This document shows, in pieces, positions 24,899-37,518 of a stretch of 64,000 nt of DNA. A program made the translations under genes and the position numbers. This DNA is from Oxyura jamaicensis (taxonomy: Eukaryota; Chordata; Aves; Anseriformes; Anatidae), in the NCBI RefSeq assembly GCF_011077185.1, contig NC_048926.1, forward strand, positions 37,152,058-37,216,057, written 5' to 3'. The stretch's first letter is position 1; the number at the start of each line of letters is the position of its first letter. The notes under the pieces are model-generated. The model saw only the letters and a program-made list of their open reading frames with translations. It had not been told where the DNA came from and did no database searches.

Positions 24899-24997
24899 CT
24901 AAGCACATAAAAACAAACTCAGAATTGCTCTGTAAATATTCCATACTTGTAAGCAATATTTTATTCAATAAAAATAGGAAATTCAACTGCCACTTAC
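24899..24997 (-). other. PIP5K1B: PIP5K1B 99-nt intron
   Basis: This is the smallest intron in the window, between the IID exon and the Glu362 exon. It has a GTAAGTG donor and a gcttag acceptor. It lies close to the lower size range of vertebrate introns. Confidence 0.95.
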
Positions 24998-25081
24998 CTG
25001 TAAGACTGTAGAATATCAATAATACCCATAAATAGAAGCAGCTTTTCTCCTTTATGGCTTTTGGCTGGAATACCTCCCATT
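24998..25081 (-). CDS. PIP5K1B: PIP5K1B coding exon, residues 328-356, IID motif
   Basis: This 84-nt exon reads MGGIPAKSHKGEKLLLFMGI followed by IDILQSYR, with split codons at both ends. The IID triad (Asp350) is the PIP kinase counterpart of the protein-kinase DFG aspartate that binds metal. The acceptor is gtttgtttttcag and the donor GTAAGTG. Its pyrimidine tract is made by a (TTTG)n microsatellite directly against the exon. A 99-nt intron separates it from the next exon. Confidence 0.97.
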
Positions 25082-25084
25082 CTG

Positions 25085-25112
25085 AAAAACAAACAAACAA
25101 ACAAAAAAAACA
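25085..25112. repeat. (AAAC)n microsatellite forming a splice pyrimidine tract
   Basis: On the minus strand this reads TTTG repeats ending two bases before the AG of the acceptor at 25082-25083. It therefore supplies the whole pyrimidine-rich tract for the residue-328 exon. Confidence 0.9.
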
Positions 25113-25554
25113 ACTTAGATTATCTTTTAAGAGATTTCTGATTTTGTCACTTAGCAGGTGAACTGTATCTATTTAAAAATCCAAAGAAATAATGCACAAC
25201 TTTAAAGCTAGATGTCACAGTGCAAAGTCAGCCAGGTGTGGGCCCCTTAGCAAGCAACTGATTTTAAATGGCAAACTTAAAGTATCTCAGATACACTAGT
25301 AAATATCCATCATAAACAAGGAATATTTTGGGATGACTTTTAGATAGGACTGGAAATCCATGGAAAGATCTAACTGCTGCTTTCAGCAGCAATACTGCAC
25401 TGCTCGTGATCTGGGCAGCACCACATTATCACTACTGTTACAGGATACCTGGTCTTCCATATATAATAACCACGGGGACGTTCTCAGACGACCTGTGTAA
25501 TCAGTCTTGGCTTTTAGTAAATAACAAAAACCAAAACCAAGACAGATCACCCTG

Positions 25555-25579
25555 CCCCCCACCCCCCCCACCACCCCCC
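25555..25579. repeat. C-rich block, G-quadruplex candidate on PIP5K1B sense strand
   Basis: Runs of six, eight and six C are separated by A and ACCA. The minus (transcribed RNA) strand has matching G runs. The eight-base run can be split to give four GGG tracts. Confidence 0.75.
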
Positions 25580-26371
25580 AAACCTGCCAATGCAACACCT
25601 CTACCACCATACAAGAGCATTCACAAAGATCTGCATGAATGTTATACTGTAAAAACTTGTTGAAATCCTGCTCTAACTTATATCCTAGACCACGGAATAT
25701 TTAGAAACTCTATCAATGCTAAGTATCATAATTCTCCCATTTGTTTGCTCTAGGTTTGAACACACTTCTGTATCATCAGTTGTATTTACTAGAACAGCTC
25801 CCTTGAGAACCATGAGAAGAGTAAATCCTTTGAATGTGAAATTAAACCCTTATAATCAAGAACTGACTATATAGAATGGGAATGGTGATCATAATGCTCC
25901 CACTAATATGGAATGTATTTCAAAAGAAACAGGAGAATAATTACTGTCTATATACTTAAATTTCTACTGCACTTTTTGCTAGATAGAAAAAAAAAAGCAG
26001 CAGTTTTTAAATCTCAGGAAGTATCATGCATAGATATGACTGCACTACAGTGGTTAATTAATGATCCAGTTCTACATATTGAGCATATTACTTTAAGATG
26101 TAAGTAAACACTGTAGAAACAGTCATTTCAATGCTACTAAATAGTTTTTGCTTAGGGGCCATCAGGCTGTTTCTAGTTTAGATGATATCCAGGACTCCTG
26201 TAATGGCTGTCTTATAACATCTCTTTTATGAATGAATGCATTTATGAAAAATGCACCTAAGTCACCTTGAAATAACCAAATTTGCATTCATGCATTTAAA
26301 GACAATCAGTCAACAATCAAGATCTTTATTTCTTGGTCTCCAGCAAATCTTGATGGTGTACCTTTGAAAAA

Positions 26372-26374
<3 letters not shown>

Positions 26375-26401
<27 letters not shown>
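26375..26401. repeat. A27 homopolymer
   Basis: An uninterrupted A run in the intron about 125 nt downstream of a PIP5K1B donor. Its origin is unknown. Confidence 0.95.
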
Positions 26402-26405
<4 letters not shown>

Positions 26406-26526
26406 TCAATTCCTGAAATGCAGTGGTCTCTTGAATGTTTTGCCAGTCAGTACCAATTGGCACAGACTGGAGAAACAGAATGTACAAATTTTGATAGCAA
26501 CCTTAAGAATGGGTTATGGCACTTAC

Positions 26527-26738
26527 GTGTTTGTTGCCTCTGTGACGACAGAGTCCCCTGACTTCCCAGGCCCCTGTATAGACTCCATGGCTGTGGAATA
26601 GAGAACCTTCTGCCCTCCAGGACGTTTTGCATCTGATGCATTCTGGGAAGTCTCACCCTCTTTTTCCTTCATGTGACTGTTCAATATGTGGATTCCCAGT
26701 AGAAGGCTGTAATCCATGATCTTGAAACTTTCTAGAAC
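26527..26738 (-). CDS. PIP5K1B: PIP5K1B coding exon, residues 258-328, MDYSLL motif
   Basis: This 212-nt exon begins VLESFKIMDYSLLLGIH, which contains the catalytic-site MDYSLL motif with Asp266. It continues through the variable insert HMKEKEGETSQNASDAKR and the conserved VLYSTAMESIQGPGKSGD, then ends in a split Thr codon. The acceptor is ctatattgatag, with only a modest pyrimidine tract, and the donor is GTAAGT. The insert between the motifs is the least conserved part of the core, as is usual in this isoform. A 12.3-kb intron, the largest complete one in the window, lies upstream. Confidence 0.97.
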
Positions 26739-29700
26739 CTATCAATATAGAAGAACTGGCTGTACTAAAACAAAAAGGGCTATATACAATGTCCATTACG
26801 CAGCAGTATTTTGAGAACCTAAATAAAAATAGGACTTAAGAACACATTTCTTTGATTATGAAAAGGTGCACATAAGTCAAATGACAGCTACCTATTTATC
26901 TTAACCTTCTTGTAACAAGTAAAGAAAGAAAGAGATACAAAGCTGAAATGTAGCACAATATCCACAATTGTTTTTATTTATAGCAAATAATAAATTAATA
27001 GTTCCACTACATATTTATGAACCACAGGGTTTTTTTTTGTTTAAGTCACCTGTAATGTGTGTTCCAGACTCCTTATTAAGTATTTTTGCCTAAACTAAAA
27101 AAAAATTACTCTCCCTCCACCTCCTGTTTATAACCAAAAGAGCATTCTTGGAGAATTATCAAATGTCAAAAAAAGACACATTTGCTATCACTCTCTTATT
27201 CATTTATTCTTTCATGCTCATGTGTCATGAGTTTCTAGCCACTTATATCAGCATTAAATCTGGCGCACTTCCATTAAAAGTTCAAGTCAACATGTTAACA
27301 TGTGAAATAAAACAACCTGTAATCACATCTAGCAGTATAATGAAAATGTTAGCTGACACAGACTGAATTAAATGTCCTGTAAAATGGCAGTGCTACATGG
27401 AGAGAGAAAAATTAATAGCAACCAGGAAAACCAGGCTGTGCCATTCAACTTTCCTTTACTTCATGCATCTCAGCAATGCATTATGATATGATTTGACACA
27501 CAATGCCCAGTGATAATGGTGTAAATTTTGGCACTGAATCAAGAGGAAGGAGTACATCTTTTTACCTGAACAAGAACAAAATGTGACTTCATAGTGGTAA
27601 AAATAAAGACCATTAACTCCAGGTATGTCAGTTAAATGAAGACAGTCAAAGCATAAATATTCTTACACAGAACATTGAGCTGGTTTCTTAACTCTAAGAC
27701 ATATATTGCAAATCTAAAATGACATTTCTTGATAATCACCAGGGAAGGTTTAATCACCTGTGAATTTGTATAAGGAAGTAAAGGTAGTCTACTACTTAAC
27801 AGTCATCTTCAGAGATAATTTTAACTTCGATGACCAAATATATATACAGAGATGTAGGAAAGCTCTGTTCCACTCCATTTGTATTTCTTATATACTTGTC
27901 AAAGTAACTAGAAGCTGAGTTCTTTCCTGTCTCTGGCATTTATCTTCCATGAGGAACACAGTGGCTCAATTTTAGCACCACTGTTAGTATGTAAAATGAA
28001 GAAAGCAAGTATGGCACAAAGCAGCGTAAGTGTGGAAAGGCATGGTCTCATCCCAATTTCCAGAGACAAAGGAGACTAAAAACCATGGTAGGTTAGATCT
28101 TGCTCAGAGTAATTCTGCACCAAGGTAGGATTAGAAAAAGGCTGCTACTGATGGCTGTCAATACTCCAGAGCATCCTTTGATAATTGAACCCACCCAGGG
28201 TTTCAGGACACAATAAAAAAGCATATTCTAAATTATGACATGACAGTATAATGAAATGTTATTACTAATTGTGTGTTGGTGGCTAATAACTTCCTGTTTT
28301 ATGATTGTGAATTGCAAGACTAGCACAGCTAATGTATATAAACGCAAATATACTAGTGTCAAATAAATTCTGTAACTTCCCTTACCATTTGCTCATTACT
28401 AACCTTTACAAATAGATTCTCAAAGACATTATTACATAATGCAGTCAGTAAAAATACGTAATCAGTGGATATCTGCCACCACATACTGAATTAGTTTCTG
28501 GGTTGGCTGAGGAAAAAAAAAAAAAAAAAAAAAAAGCACGCCCCAAACCTCAAAATCAGATCCTCTATAAAAATAATTAGCTCAACAGATCAGCTAATAA
28601 CATTTTTTATGCAAAGCCAAATTTCAACATGTAGTCAAACATGGAAAAAAGCTTAACCACTTTTATTTTACAGTTATAAACATAATCTCTGAAGTTCTGT
28701 GCTCAACCTGTTCCTTACTCTTTCTTACATTAGATATGCTACGATTTAGCTGCATTAATTAACTGCATGACCTACATTTAAGATTATATCTACCCTCATG
28801 GAAGGCTATGGTATAATATGCTGGATCTTCTTCCCCAGGGACCTGTTATGTGATAAAATGAATCCTTCTGACTACATCAACTCACCACTGTCACTTAAAC
28901 CCATACTACTATATAGTACTATGGGCAAAATCTCTTTGACTATTTATTACTTTGTTCTAAAATCAACGAAGAAAAACACCATAAAAACAAGAGGCCATTT
29001 TATTATTCCAGTTCATTATGAAATTGAAGCATGTGCACATCCCGTGGATTACTGAAAATCAGTGTATGAACTCCCACCCTTGTCCCCCAGAAACCTTATT
29101 TGTGGTCCTCTTAAGAGGAATGACTGTTTAGTCTTCAGGATGTTGTAATATGTTTCATCTCTTTGACTATGAAATGGCTTGATACACATTTCTGATTATT
29201 TCCCCTTAAAAATTTGATAATCAAAATAGACACTCCTAATGCAAATATACACCTTTTGACCATATCTAAGCATACCACGTTGACCTGTCTGTGTCTAAGG
29301 AAAATTCTAGTAAGAAATTATTATCCATACTAACAGGAAGCTATCTCAAATATCAGTGCTGAAGAAAAAAAATAACATCAAATTCTTCAGCCTGCATTAA
29401 GACAGAACTTTTACTTCAGTCAAGAGGATTTCCAAACAAAGGTAACTGAAGGGTTCTCAGATACGCATCATTAACAATATTTAAAGTAACATATCATGGT
29501 TATTTGAAAATGTGTAAATAACATTTTGCAGACAAACCTGCACGAATGAAAAGGGAAAAGTCAGAGAATCAAACTATTTTTGAACATGCAGCATCTGAAG
29601 AACACAAAGAGGTATAAGCCTTTTCCTGTGTCAAGTGTTGCTTGCAAATTGTTCTGCTGATTTTATATGAAACTGCTTTGATAAATGGTATCAAGTTTTT

Positions 29701-30880
29701 GCTATAAAGGTACTGAAATTAGTTTCTAATTTATTGGGAAAAAAAAAAAAAGAAGGTCAACACTCAAAGAAATCAGTCGTATAAATGCATATACGTATAG
29801 CAAAATGAGCAAGCTCTTTAAAATACCTGATGTCATCCATGTGGGATCACTGGAAACTAACATTAATGCTCAGAAACATACCCCTTGTGTAGGTAAAGCA
29901 AGAGAAATTCAATCTTTCTTCTTGTAATCCCTCTGAAATGAACCTTGCTAGCAAAATAGCACTAGGAAATTTCAGCAATAACATTCTTGTTTGTTTCTAC
30001 GGAGCATGATTATGTGTATTTGATAATGACAATCATAGAATCATATATATATGTGTCTGTTTTTTTTTTATTACTAGATACAAAGATTCACACATCCAAC
30101 ATTCAGCAGTGTCATCACCTGGTCACCATGTGCTGTTTTTGCAGGGCTGGTTTTAGCTGCTGTGACAACTTCCAGGTGGCAAGCCTCACTCATTCTGTTC
30201 CAGCCTTATGCACTCACTACTTTGCGTTCACACTATATAAAAACCCCGTAAAATGGCATCACAAAATACGTTGCTTTCTGAACAGGCTAAAATAACTCTT
30301 TGAATCAGATTTTCCCTTCTCTGTGCTAATCAGATGTTAAAGTGTTCTGTGAATCATCTTAGACATAGCCACATTGAACAATCTCAGCCAGTGACTAACA
30401 GAACAGAAGCACGTACCTCTGTCACATTTTCATTTTTATTGTAGATGCAGCCCAAGGTGTGTACTGTCTGCAAGTGAAATCTGCATTCATGCTGCTAACC
30501 ACAAAAGGCAACTACGTAAAATTGAAGAAAGTACTACTCAAAAAAAGGATAATTTCAAACATTCAAGAAATGCTAAAACTTAAGAGGATAACCATGTAGG
30601 GAAGCATTTCCACTCCTATACACATTTCAGAAAGGGACCATATGAACTACGGCAGAAACAGGATGAATTTAACACGTAATCAATAATCACTCTCCAACAT
30701 AAGGAGATATATTAAAATAAAATAATAATAAATAATGTCTTACAGATAAGCACTTAGAAAAAAGTGTGCAAATGTCAAATGTGTAGTGATGGGACAGGTT
30801 TAGAAATAATCTATCCCAAGAAAATAAATCCCCAAGCATTCCAAAGCATTATGTGGAATCCCTTCCCATTTCAGTAGAAA
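26739..30880 (-). other. PIP5K1B: PIP5K1B 12.3-kb intron, distal part
   Basis: This is AT-rich intronic sequence with A23 at 28513-28535. I see no exon, RNA gene or recognised repeat family in it. Confidence 0.85.
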
Positions 30881-33508
30881 TATCAGAATGACAGAACATC
30901 CTAGTGGAAGGAACCCACACGGGTCATCGAATCCAACTCTTGGCCGCATATGGGACCACCCAAAAATCAGATCATGTATCTGAGAGCGTTGTTCAAATAC
31001 TTCTTGAACTCCAGCAGCCTCAGTACCATGACCACTCCCTGGTGAGCTTGTCCCAGTGCCCGACCACCCTCTGGGTGCAGAACCTTTCCCTAACCCCCAG
31101 CCTGACCCTCCCCTGTCCCAGCTCCATGCCGTTCCCTTGGGTCCTGTCGCTGTCCCCAGAGAGCAGAGCTCAGCGCCTGCCCCTCCGCTCCCCTCCTGAG
31201 GGAGCTGCAGGCCGCCATGAGGCCTCCCCTCAGCCTGCTCTGCTCGGGGCTGAGCAAACCAAGGGACCTCAGCTGCTTCTCATATGTCTTGCCCTCTAGA
31301 GCCTTCGCCATCTTTGCAGTCCTCTTTTGGATGTACTCTTATAGTTCTATGTCTTTCTTATATTGTGATGCACCAAACTGCACGCAGCAGTCAAGGTGAG
31401 GCCGCACCTGTGCGGAGCAGAGCAGGACAACCCCTTCCCTCAACCAGCTAGTAGTGATGTGCTCAATCCACCCCAGGATACAGTTGGCCATTTTGGCTGT
31501 CAGGGCACACTGTGTTGATTTGTGTTCAACTTGCCAAACCAAAACCTGCAAATCCCTTTCTGTGGGGCTGTTTTCCATCCTCTCATCCCCCGGTGTGTAG
31601 GTACAGCCAGGGTTGCCCTGTCCCACGTGCAGAATCCGGCACTTGCTCTTGATAAGCACATTGCTGGTGATTGCCCGGCCCCCTAAAATGTCAAGACCTC
31701 TCTGCAAGGCCTCTCTATCCATGATGGAGTCGATTGCTCCTCCCGGTTCAGTGTCATCCACAAACTTACTCAGTATACTTTCAAGTCCTACATCCATATC
31801 ATTTATGAAATCATTGAAGAGAACTGGCCCTAAAAGAGAGCTTTGTAGTCCCTGGTGACTTTCCTTCAGCCTGATGTAGCACCATTCACCATAACTCTTT
31901 GAGGCCAACCTGTCAGACAATTGTTCACCCATTGTACTATGCGTTTATCTAGGTGTATGCTGAACATTTGGTCCAGAAGGATACTGTGAGAAACTGTATC
32001 AAAAGCTTTGCTGAAATCCATAAAGATTACATCAGCTGGCCTCGCTTGGTCAACTAGGTGCGTGACCTTGTCATAAGAAGCTATTATGCTCATTAGCGGG
32101 ACCTTCCCTTCATGAACCTTTTTTGGTGTGACTGATGACTCCATTGTCCTTCACGTGTTTTTCAATAACTCCCAGAACAACTTTCTCCATAATTTTACCA
32201 ACCATTGAAATGAGACTGACAGGCCTGTAATTACCAGGATCTTTCTTGCCCTTCTTGAAAATTGGAACAATGTTTGCCAGCCTTCAATCAACTGGGACTT
32301 CTCCAGATTCACAAGACTGCTGAAAAATAATTGAGACAGGTCTCAATAATGACATCAGCCAGCTCTCTGAGTATCTTGTGATGAATCCGAATGGGCCCCA
32401 TAGACATGCATGCATACAGCTGGAGCTGTAAGTCCTGCACAAGTTTGAGGTTGGCTGGGAGTTAATTGTTCCTGCAGTCATGGAACTCAGGGCAACAACT
32501 CAGGGCACTTGGGGTCCCAGAACCCACTATAGCGCACCATCTCAGAGTATCTGGGGTTCCCCAGAGTATCCCCCATCTGTTTAAGACTGAGTCCCCCATC
32601 TGTTTAAGACTGAGACAAAGAAGGTATTAAACATCCCTGTTTTATGCCCGTGTTTGTGACGTGACCATCCTCATCGAATAACAGAGTAATGTTTTCTCCG
32701 GCCTGCTTTTGCTGTTAACATATTTAGAAAAAAAACTTTTTATTATCCCCCACAGTACTGGCCAGTTTCAACTCTAATTGCACTTAGGGTGCACAACTTT
32801 TCTCCCTATAACGGCAAACAGCATCTCTGTAGTCCTCCCATGTCATCCGACCTTACTTTCAGTGACCATACACTTCCGTTTTTCACCTCAGCTCTAGAAG
32901 ATCCCTGCCCAGCCAAACCAACCTTGACTGCCCTTGACTTCTGACATTTTGGAACGGCCTGTTCCTGTGCTCTTAAGAGGTGGTACTTAAAAAATGACTG
33001 GCACCGATGGAACCCAATGCCTTCAAAAGCAGTTTCCCAGGGGACCTTACCAACTAGTTCCCTGAGTGGTCTGAAGTCTGCTGTCCCCAAATTCAGGACT
33101 GAAGTTTCGGTGGCACTTTTCCTCCTGTCACCAAGGACTTTAAACTTGACTACTTAAGGGCCACAATTGCCAAGATGGCCACCAATCGCAACTTCACATA
33201 CGAGACACTCTTTGTTCACAATCAACAGATCTGGGAGAGCACTTTCCTAGTCAGATTCCTTATTGGTAACTGTAACTAGAAATCATCATCAAGTTGTTTT
33301 AGGAATCTCCTGGACCTGTTTGTATCAGTTCATTTCTGGGAAGTTGAAGTCATGCATAAAAACAAAGGCAGCTGATCTACAGGTATCTCTTAGTTCTTTA
33401 AAGAATGTCACTGTCATCACTGTCATTATCCCGACCAGGTGGTTCGTAGTAGACTCCCACAATGACATCCCCTTTATTTGCTTGTTCCTTACCCTTTATC
33501 TTGTAAGA
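30881..33508 (-). mobile_element. Long degenerate CR1 LINE (endonuclease C-terminus, linker and reverse transcriptase)
   Basis: This is the most complete CR1 here, about 2.6 kb in minus orientation. Read 5' to 3' on the minus strand it shows an endonuclease piece (GVYYEPPG near 33450 and a DFNFPE motif near 33345), then the linker with GTADFRPLRELVGKVPW (near 33080), then PGNYRPVSLISMVGKIM (near 32230), FMDFSKAFDTVSHS (near 32010), LSKFVDDTEPGG and the 3' region. Polymerase FADD has become FVDD. Multiple stops and frameshifts make it inactive. The 3' end on the plus strand starts near 30881. A 23-bp duplication lies within it at about 32569-32614. Confidence 0.93.
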
Positions 33509-34149
33509 TATTGCTAGCTAACACTTCTGAAAATTACAATCTGGTTTCTGATTTTCAAAGTAGAAGAGGAAATTTGAGGCTTCAACATACACTGCATATG
33601 AGATAATATGTACAGACACAAGAGATCTGCAGTAACATTCTACGCAGATGCTCCTCAAACTACCATTTCTGCCCAAGAGGCCCTTCATCAAAGATCAGCA
33701 GATCTTCCACCTTCGTGCCATGACATCTGTATTTTCATAACTGCTCTTTGCTGCATTTTTGCTGCATTTGGTGCTCTTTATCCTTCAAGTAGTACTACTC
33801 TTTGGAAGGACATGCTGTAAAATGGGTGACTGAAATTATTTGGGTTAAAGAATAATCTGCATAAACCCTTTGGGACAGAAAAAAAAGACAAGAAAATCAA
33901 CAACAGCAACAACAACAAGCAAAACTAAGGGTTTTGAAAAATCCTGTGAACAAATTTGATCATACAAGGTCTCTTATAGTTGCTACAGAACAAAAGAGGT
34001 GTGCATTTATGCAATAAAGCAACCCATTAAAACTGCAGTGATGAAAGTATTAGCTGGATCAGAAACTTATAAGATAAAACCCTCCTTGTTCTCAACTCTC
34101 AATCTCCTTGTCTTTATAGGCTTCTTTGTTAGTCAGGCTACTAATATGG

Positions 34150-34207
34150 GATGGTTGGACCAGATGATCTTGGAGATCGTTTCCAACATTAATGATTCTG
34201 TATTCTT
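34150..34207 (+). mobile_element. CR1 3' tail-only fragment
   Basis: About 58 bp match the extreme CR1 3' end (ggttggaccagatgatcttg, then tccaacattaatgattctgt). Nothing CR1-like lies upstream. It is either a very severely 5'-truncated insertion or a remnant. Confidence 0.7.
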
Positions 34208-36811
34208 TGTTTATGTGGTAAAGAAAATATGCAGACTTTAAATAACCATTCAACTGTCACTAGTAAAAACCTTTTGAAATGATTTCTTTTTTTGAAATTA
34301 AAAGCCACATGAACACAGCTGGAATAACTGTTGTTGCTTCTGTAGTAGACTTTTTACAGTGCAGGTATTAATATATTAATTATTCAAAATGTTAACTTAA
34401 ACATGAAAAATAGGTAAACACATATACTTGTTTAGAACATTCTCTAAAACTTGAATAAAATACTTATAAATGTAGAGAGCATCCCTAAAAAAACTCTGCC
34501 TGTTGCTTTTCCAGCAATTGGATCATATCCAACCATTGTTACTGAATGTTTGAAGGAAAAAAATAAAAAACTGAAACACAATGGTGTTACATCACAACAA
34601 ATAAAAATATTTTTGGTAAAGTTTAATTTTGGAATAAGTAGGCTCAATTTCCACTTAAAATTGTCAGAAGGGAAATTTGTTATTATAAAATCTGAACTCA
34701 GTCATTTGGTTTGCAATTCTACTTTAAACTCTTAGCAGCAATGCATTTTGACCCTTATGTCTTGAAAAATATTAGGCAATGAGAAAGAAACAAACATGAC
34801 TTGAACCCCTATTGCTACCACCCAAAAATGGCATTCAGAAAATCTAATTTTCCAGATAGCATGGCAATACTAGCTGATAATACTCACAAAACTCCTATAA
34901 GGCACTTAGTTATTATCCTTTTTTTTTTATTATTTTTAAATGCAAAAATATGGTATAGAAATTAAAGTCTCTTCCACAGCGGGAACACTGACTCCATCTT
35001 CATATGTCAGGGAAGGTTTTTGTTTCCTCATGTGTAGTATGACTTCTTAAGGAGAGGAGTGAAGAAGGTAGAGTAAAAACAATTTGAATCTCACTCTCAA
35101 TATAGCTAATTTACAGAGGAAAAAAGAAGGTCATTCTTCCAGCCTCATGAATTTGGAAGAGCTATCCCCAGTGAAAAATCATAAAACATGAAAAATCTCC
35201 AAGCATAATTTGCCTATTCATAAGTTATTAAGCACTTCAATTGGTAACTTGAAAAAAATCTCTTCCTGTTGAAACAGAAAATCTAATCACTTAATGCCAG
35301 ACAAAACCCCTTAGTCTTACAGTGAGCTGGCTTACCTATTTGTGCAAAAGTAGATGGAGAATAAATCTTAACTTTAGTTTTTGGAATATCATGTACTTGC
35401 AATTTCTCCAGGGAATTATATCCCAAACCTTAGGATAAATAAACACTGTTCAATATGCCTAGACAGTGTTTCCATCTCCAATACTTATATACATCAAAAA
35501 GTGTTATGCAAGAGGAGGGAGAAACAAAGGGAACAGCATACTTGCAGATGAAAAGAGGTTGTCAGAGCGCATATAGATAAACATCTTACTGAGCAGACAT
35601 TAACAGCAAAGTAAAGAGTAAAAGGAATACTATTTGTAAGATTTTTTTTCAATTTGTCCATTTACTACAGCAAACTACATTTACATAAACCCTTACTAGC
35701 CCTTTCCAATTTTATTTTCTCTTGGATTCAGCAGCAGATGGAAAGGGAAAACACCACCAGGCTATTTTTAATAGAATACCCCAAATTTTTGCATGTGACT
35801 AGGTGATATTCAAGAACATGCTTCATATACTCACATACATACAGCAAAGATTTACAAGAAAAAAAAATCCTGTAAATATCTGTTCTCCTAAAATTAATGT
35901 TTACTGTTTAAAGTTGCACTAAGATGCTTTGTTAGGTTACTATATGAATTTGTAAAAATATCTCTGCATAATCACGGCACTGACAGTTTTTAAAGGTATT
36001 CCATTCTTTTTTCCTTTTGATGAACAGTTACTAGTTCAATAGTTTTTCTGCATTTTAAGGGTCTACAGGGAAGGAATTAAGGGTGGACCAAATCCTGATG
36101 AGATATTCTGGAGAACCTTTCCTACAGTAATTTTGGCATGTACATCTATAAAACTCCTAATTTTTATATGTGAACATCAAAAGACTACCTATGTTACTTG
36201 TGTGGACTGTGAATTCCCTGTACCAAAGGACTGTCCTGGTGTCTTCTCCTATGCTTTCTGTCCAGAAGAGATGTAATTAGTATTTATAAAATTGCTTAAG
36301 AGCTCTAGTAAAGATCAAGCATACAATAATGGATGCCTTCAATTTGGTAACACCTATGAAAATAAAATACTAATATTATTTCACTTCTAACCTTTCTTAT
36401 ACAAACTAAGTCATGCTCATGTTACTTTTACCTAAAACTACAGTTAATGACATAGCTTAGCCTTTATCCATATTTAAGTATGGATACTTATTTCTGTATT
36501 TCTGTGTGTAGTAACAGAATTTCTATGGGATTAGGTGTTTATAAGAAAAAACGAGGTAAATTTGATGTGGAGTTGAATTTTCTGTACATTTATTAAAAAA
36601 AAAATGCACTGTAAACTGTCTTTAATACCTTTATTGACTTTAGTTTTGCTTAGTATTTGCTTATGAGTGAAAAAGCCTTTATTTCTTTGTTTCATTCATG
36701 AGTGGAACAGCTTCTGTTACTATTTGTAAGACTAGAATTTTATTTGGAAATTGGAGAATCTGCCTTGTTTTTTAATAATGTTACACAATGATCAGAGTAA
36801 CTAGAGGTGAG

Positions 36812-37030
36812 ACATGCAAGGGGTGTCAAGGAAAGCAAGAAGAGCTTCTACTGCTCTTAGTGCTAAAAGGCTGACCAAGGAGAATGCGGGTTTGTTGCAG
36901 CATGGGTTGGGTGATACGCTGACAGCAGACCCTCATCAGCTTTTTTGTTGCCACCAGAAAGGCCTGCCAGGACTCTTGCTTAGTGATGGGGCACAAGGAG
37001 AAAAGGAGTTACCAGCTGGGGATGTTTATA
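36812..37030 (+). mobile_element. possible degenerate CR1 linker-region fragment
   Basis: An 85-residue open frame at 36814-37071 includes AKRLTKENAGLL and GDTLTADP. In a shifted frame it reads FVATRKACQDSC and GHKEKRS. These resemble the CR1 ORF2 stretch between endonuclease and polymerase. The match is from memory and weak, and an unknown repeat is possible. Confidence 0.35.
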
Positions 37031-37518
37031 TTAAAGAAGCAAGAATAAAAAGTGTCATTTACTTATTCTGATTGTAAATTTGAATGTGAAAATGCAGCCT
37101 AAACTTAAGCAACAGAGAAGACAATGACAGAGTGCTGAAATACTGGAAAGATCAATAATTTCTTCCCTTTAATGAATTTTTAATTCCACTGTCTACACTA
37201 ACTTTCTTTCTTTGAAGTACAAGAAAAAGTAGAGATTATTTAAAATTTTGAAGCTATGAAAAACTAGGTCAGTTATCACTTGTGCTAAATAGCCATTCAA
37301 ATACCACGTGGGCAGAAAAAAGCAGTGGCGAAACTTTTCTTGAAATGGGCAGAGTGCTTCTAAACTTGCTAAAGGCAGCAGTACAAGGCAGGCAGGTAGA
37401 TCCAACCTCATTTGTTAAGCAAATTCAGCTACGTGAAATATGCTCCCTTTGTTTTACAACACAGAGCAGGGCTTCTTTAGATAGAAAATAAAAGTTGGTT
37501 TAGATTTTTTTTATATAC

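Larger units (their letters stand above)
25082..26526 (-). other. PIP5K1B: PIP5K1B intron (1.4 kb)
   Basis: This holds the acceptor-adjacent AAAC/TTTG microsatellite (25085-25112), the C-rich block (25555-25579) and an A27 run (26375-26401). Confidence 0.9.

Noticed and set aside
30904..31299. 131-residue plus-strand open frame
   Set aside because: It is the antisense of the CR1 3' region, which is GC-rich and so open by chance.
31339..31932. 197-residue minus-strand frame with reverse-transcriptase similarity
   Set aside because: It is part of the degenerate CR1, not a host gene or a novel polymerase.
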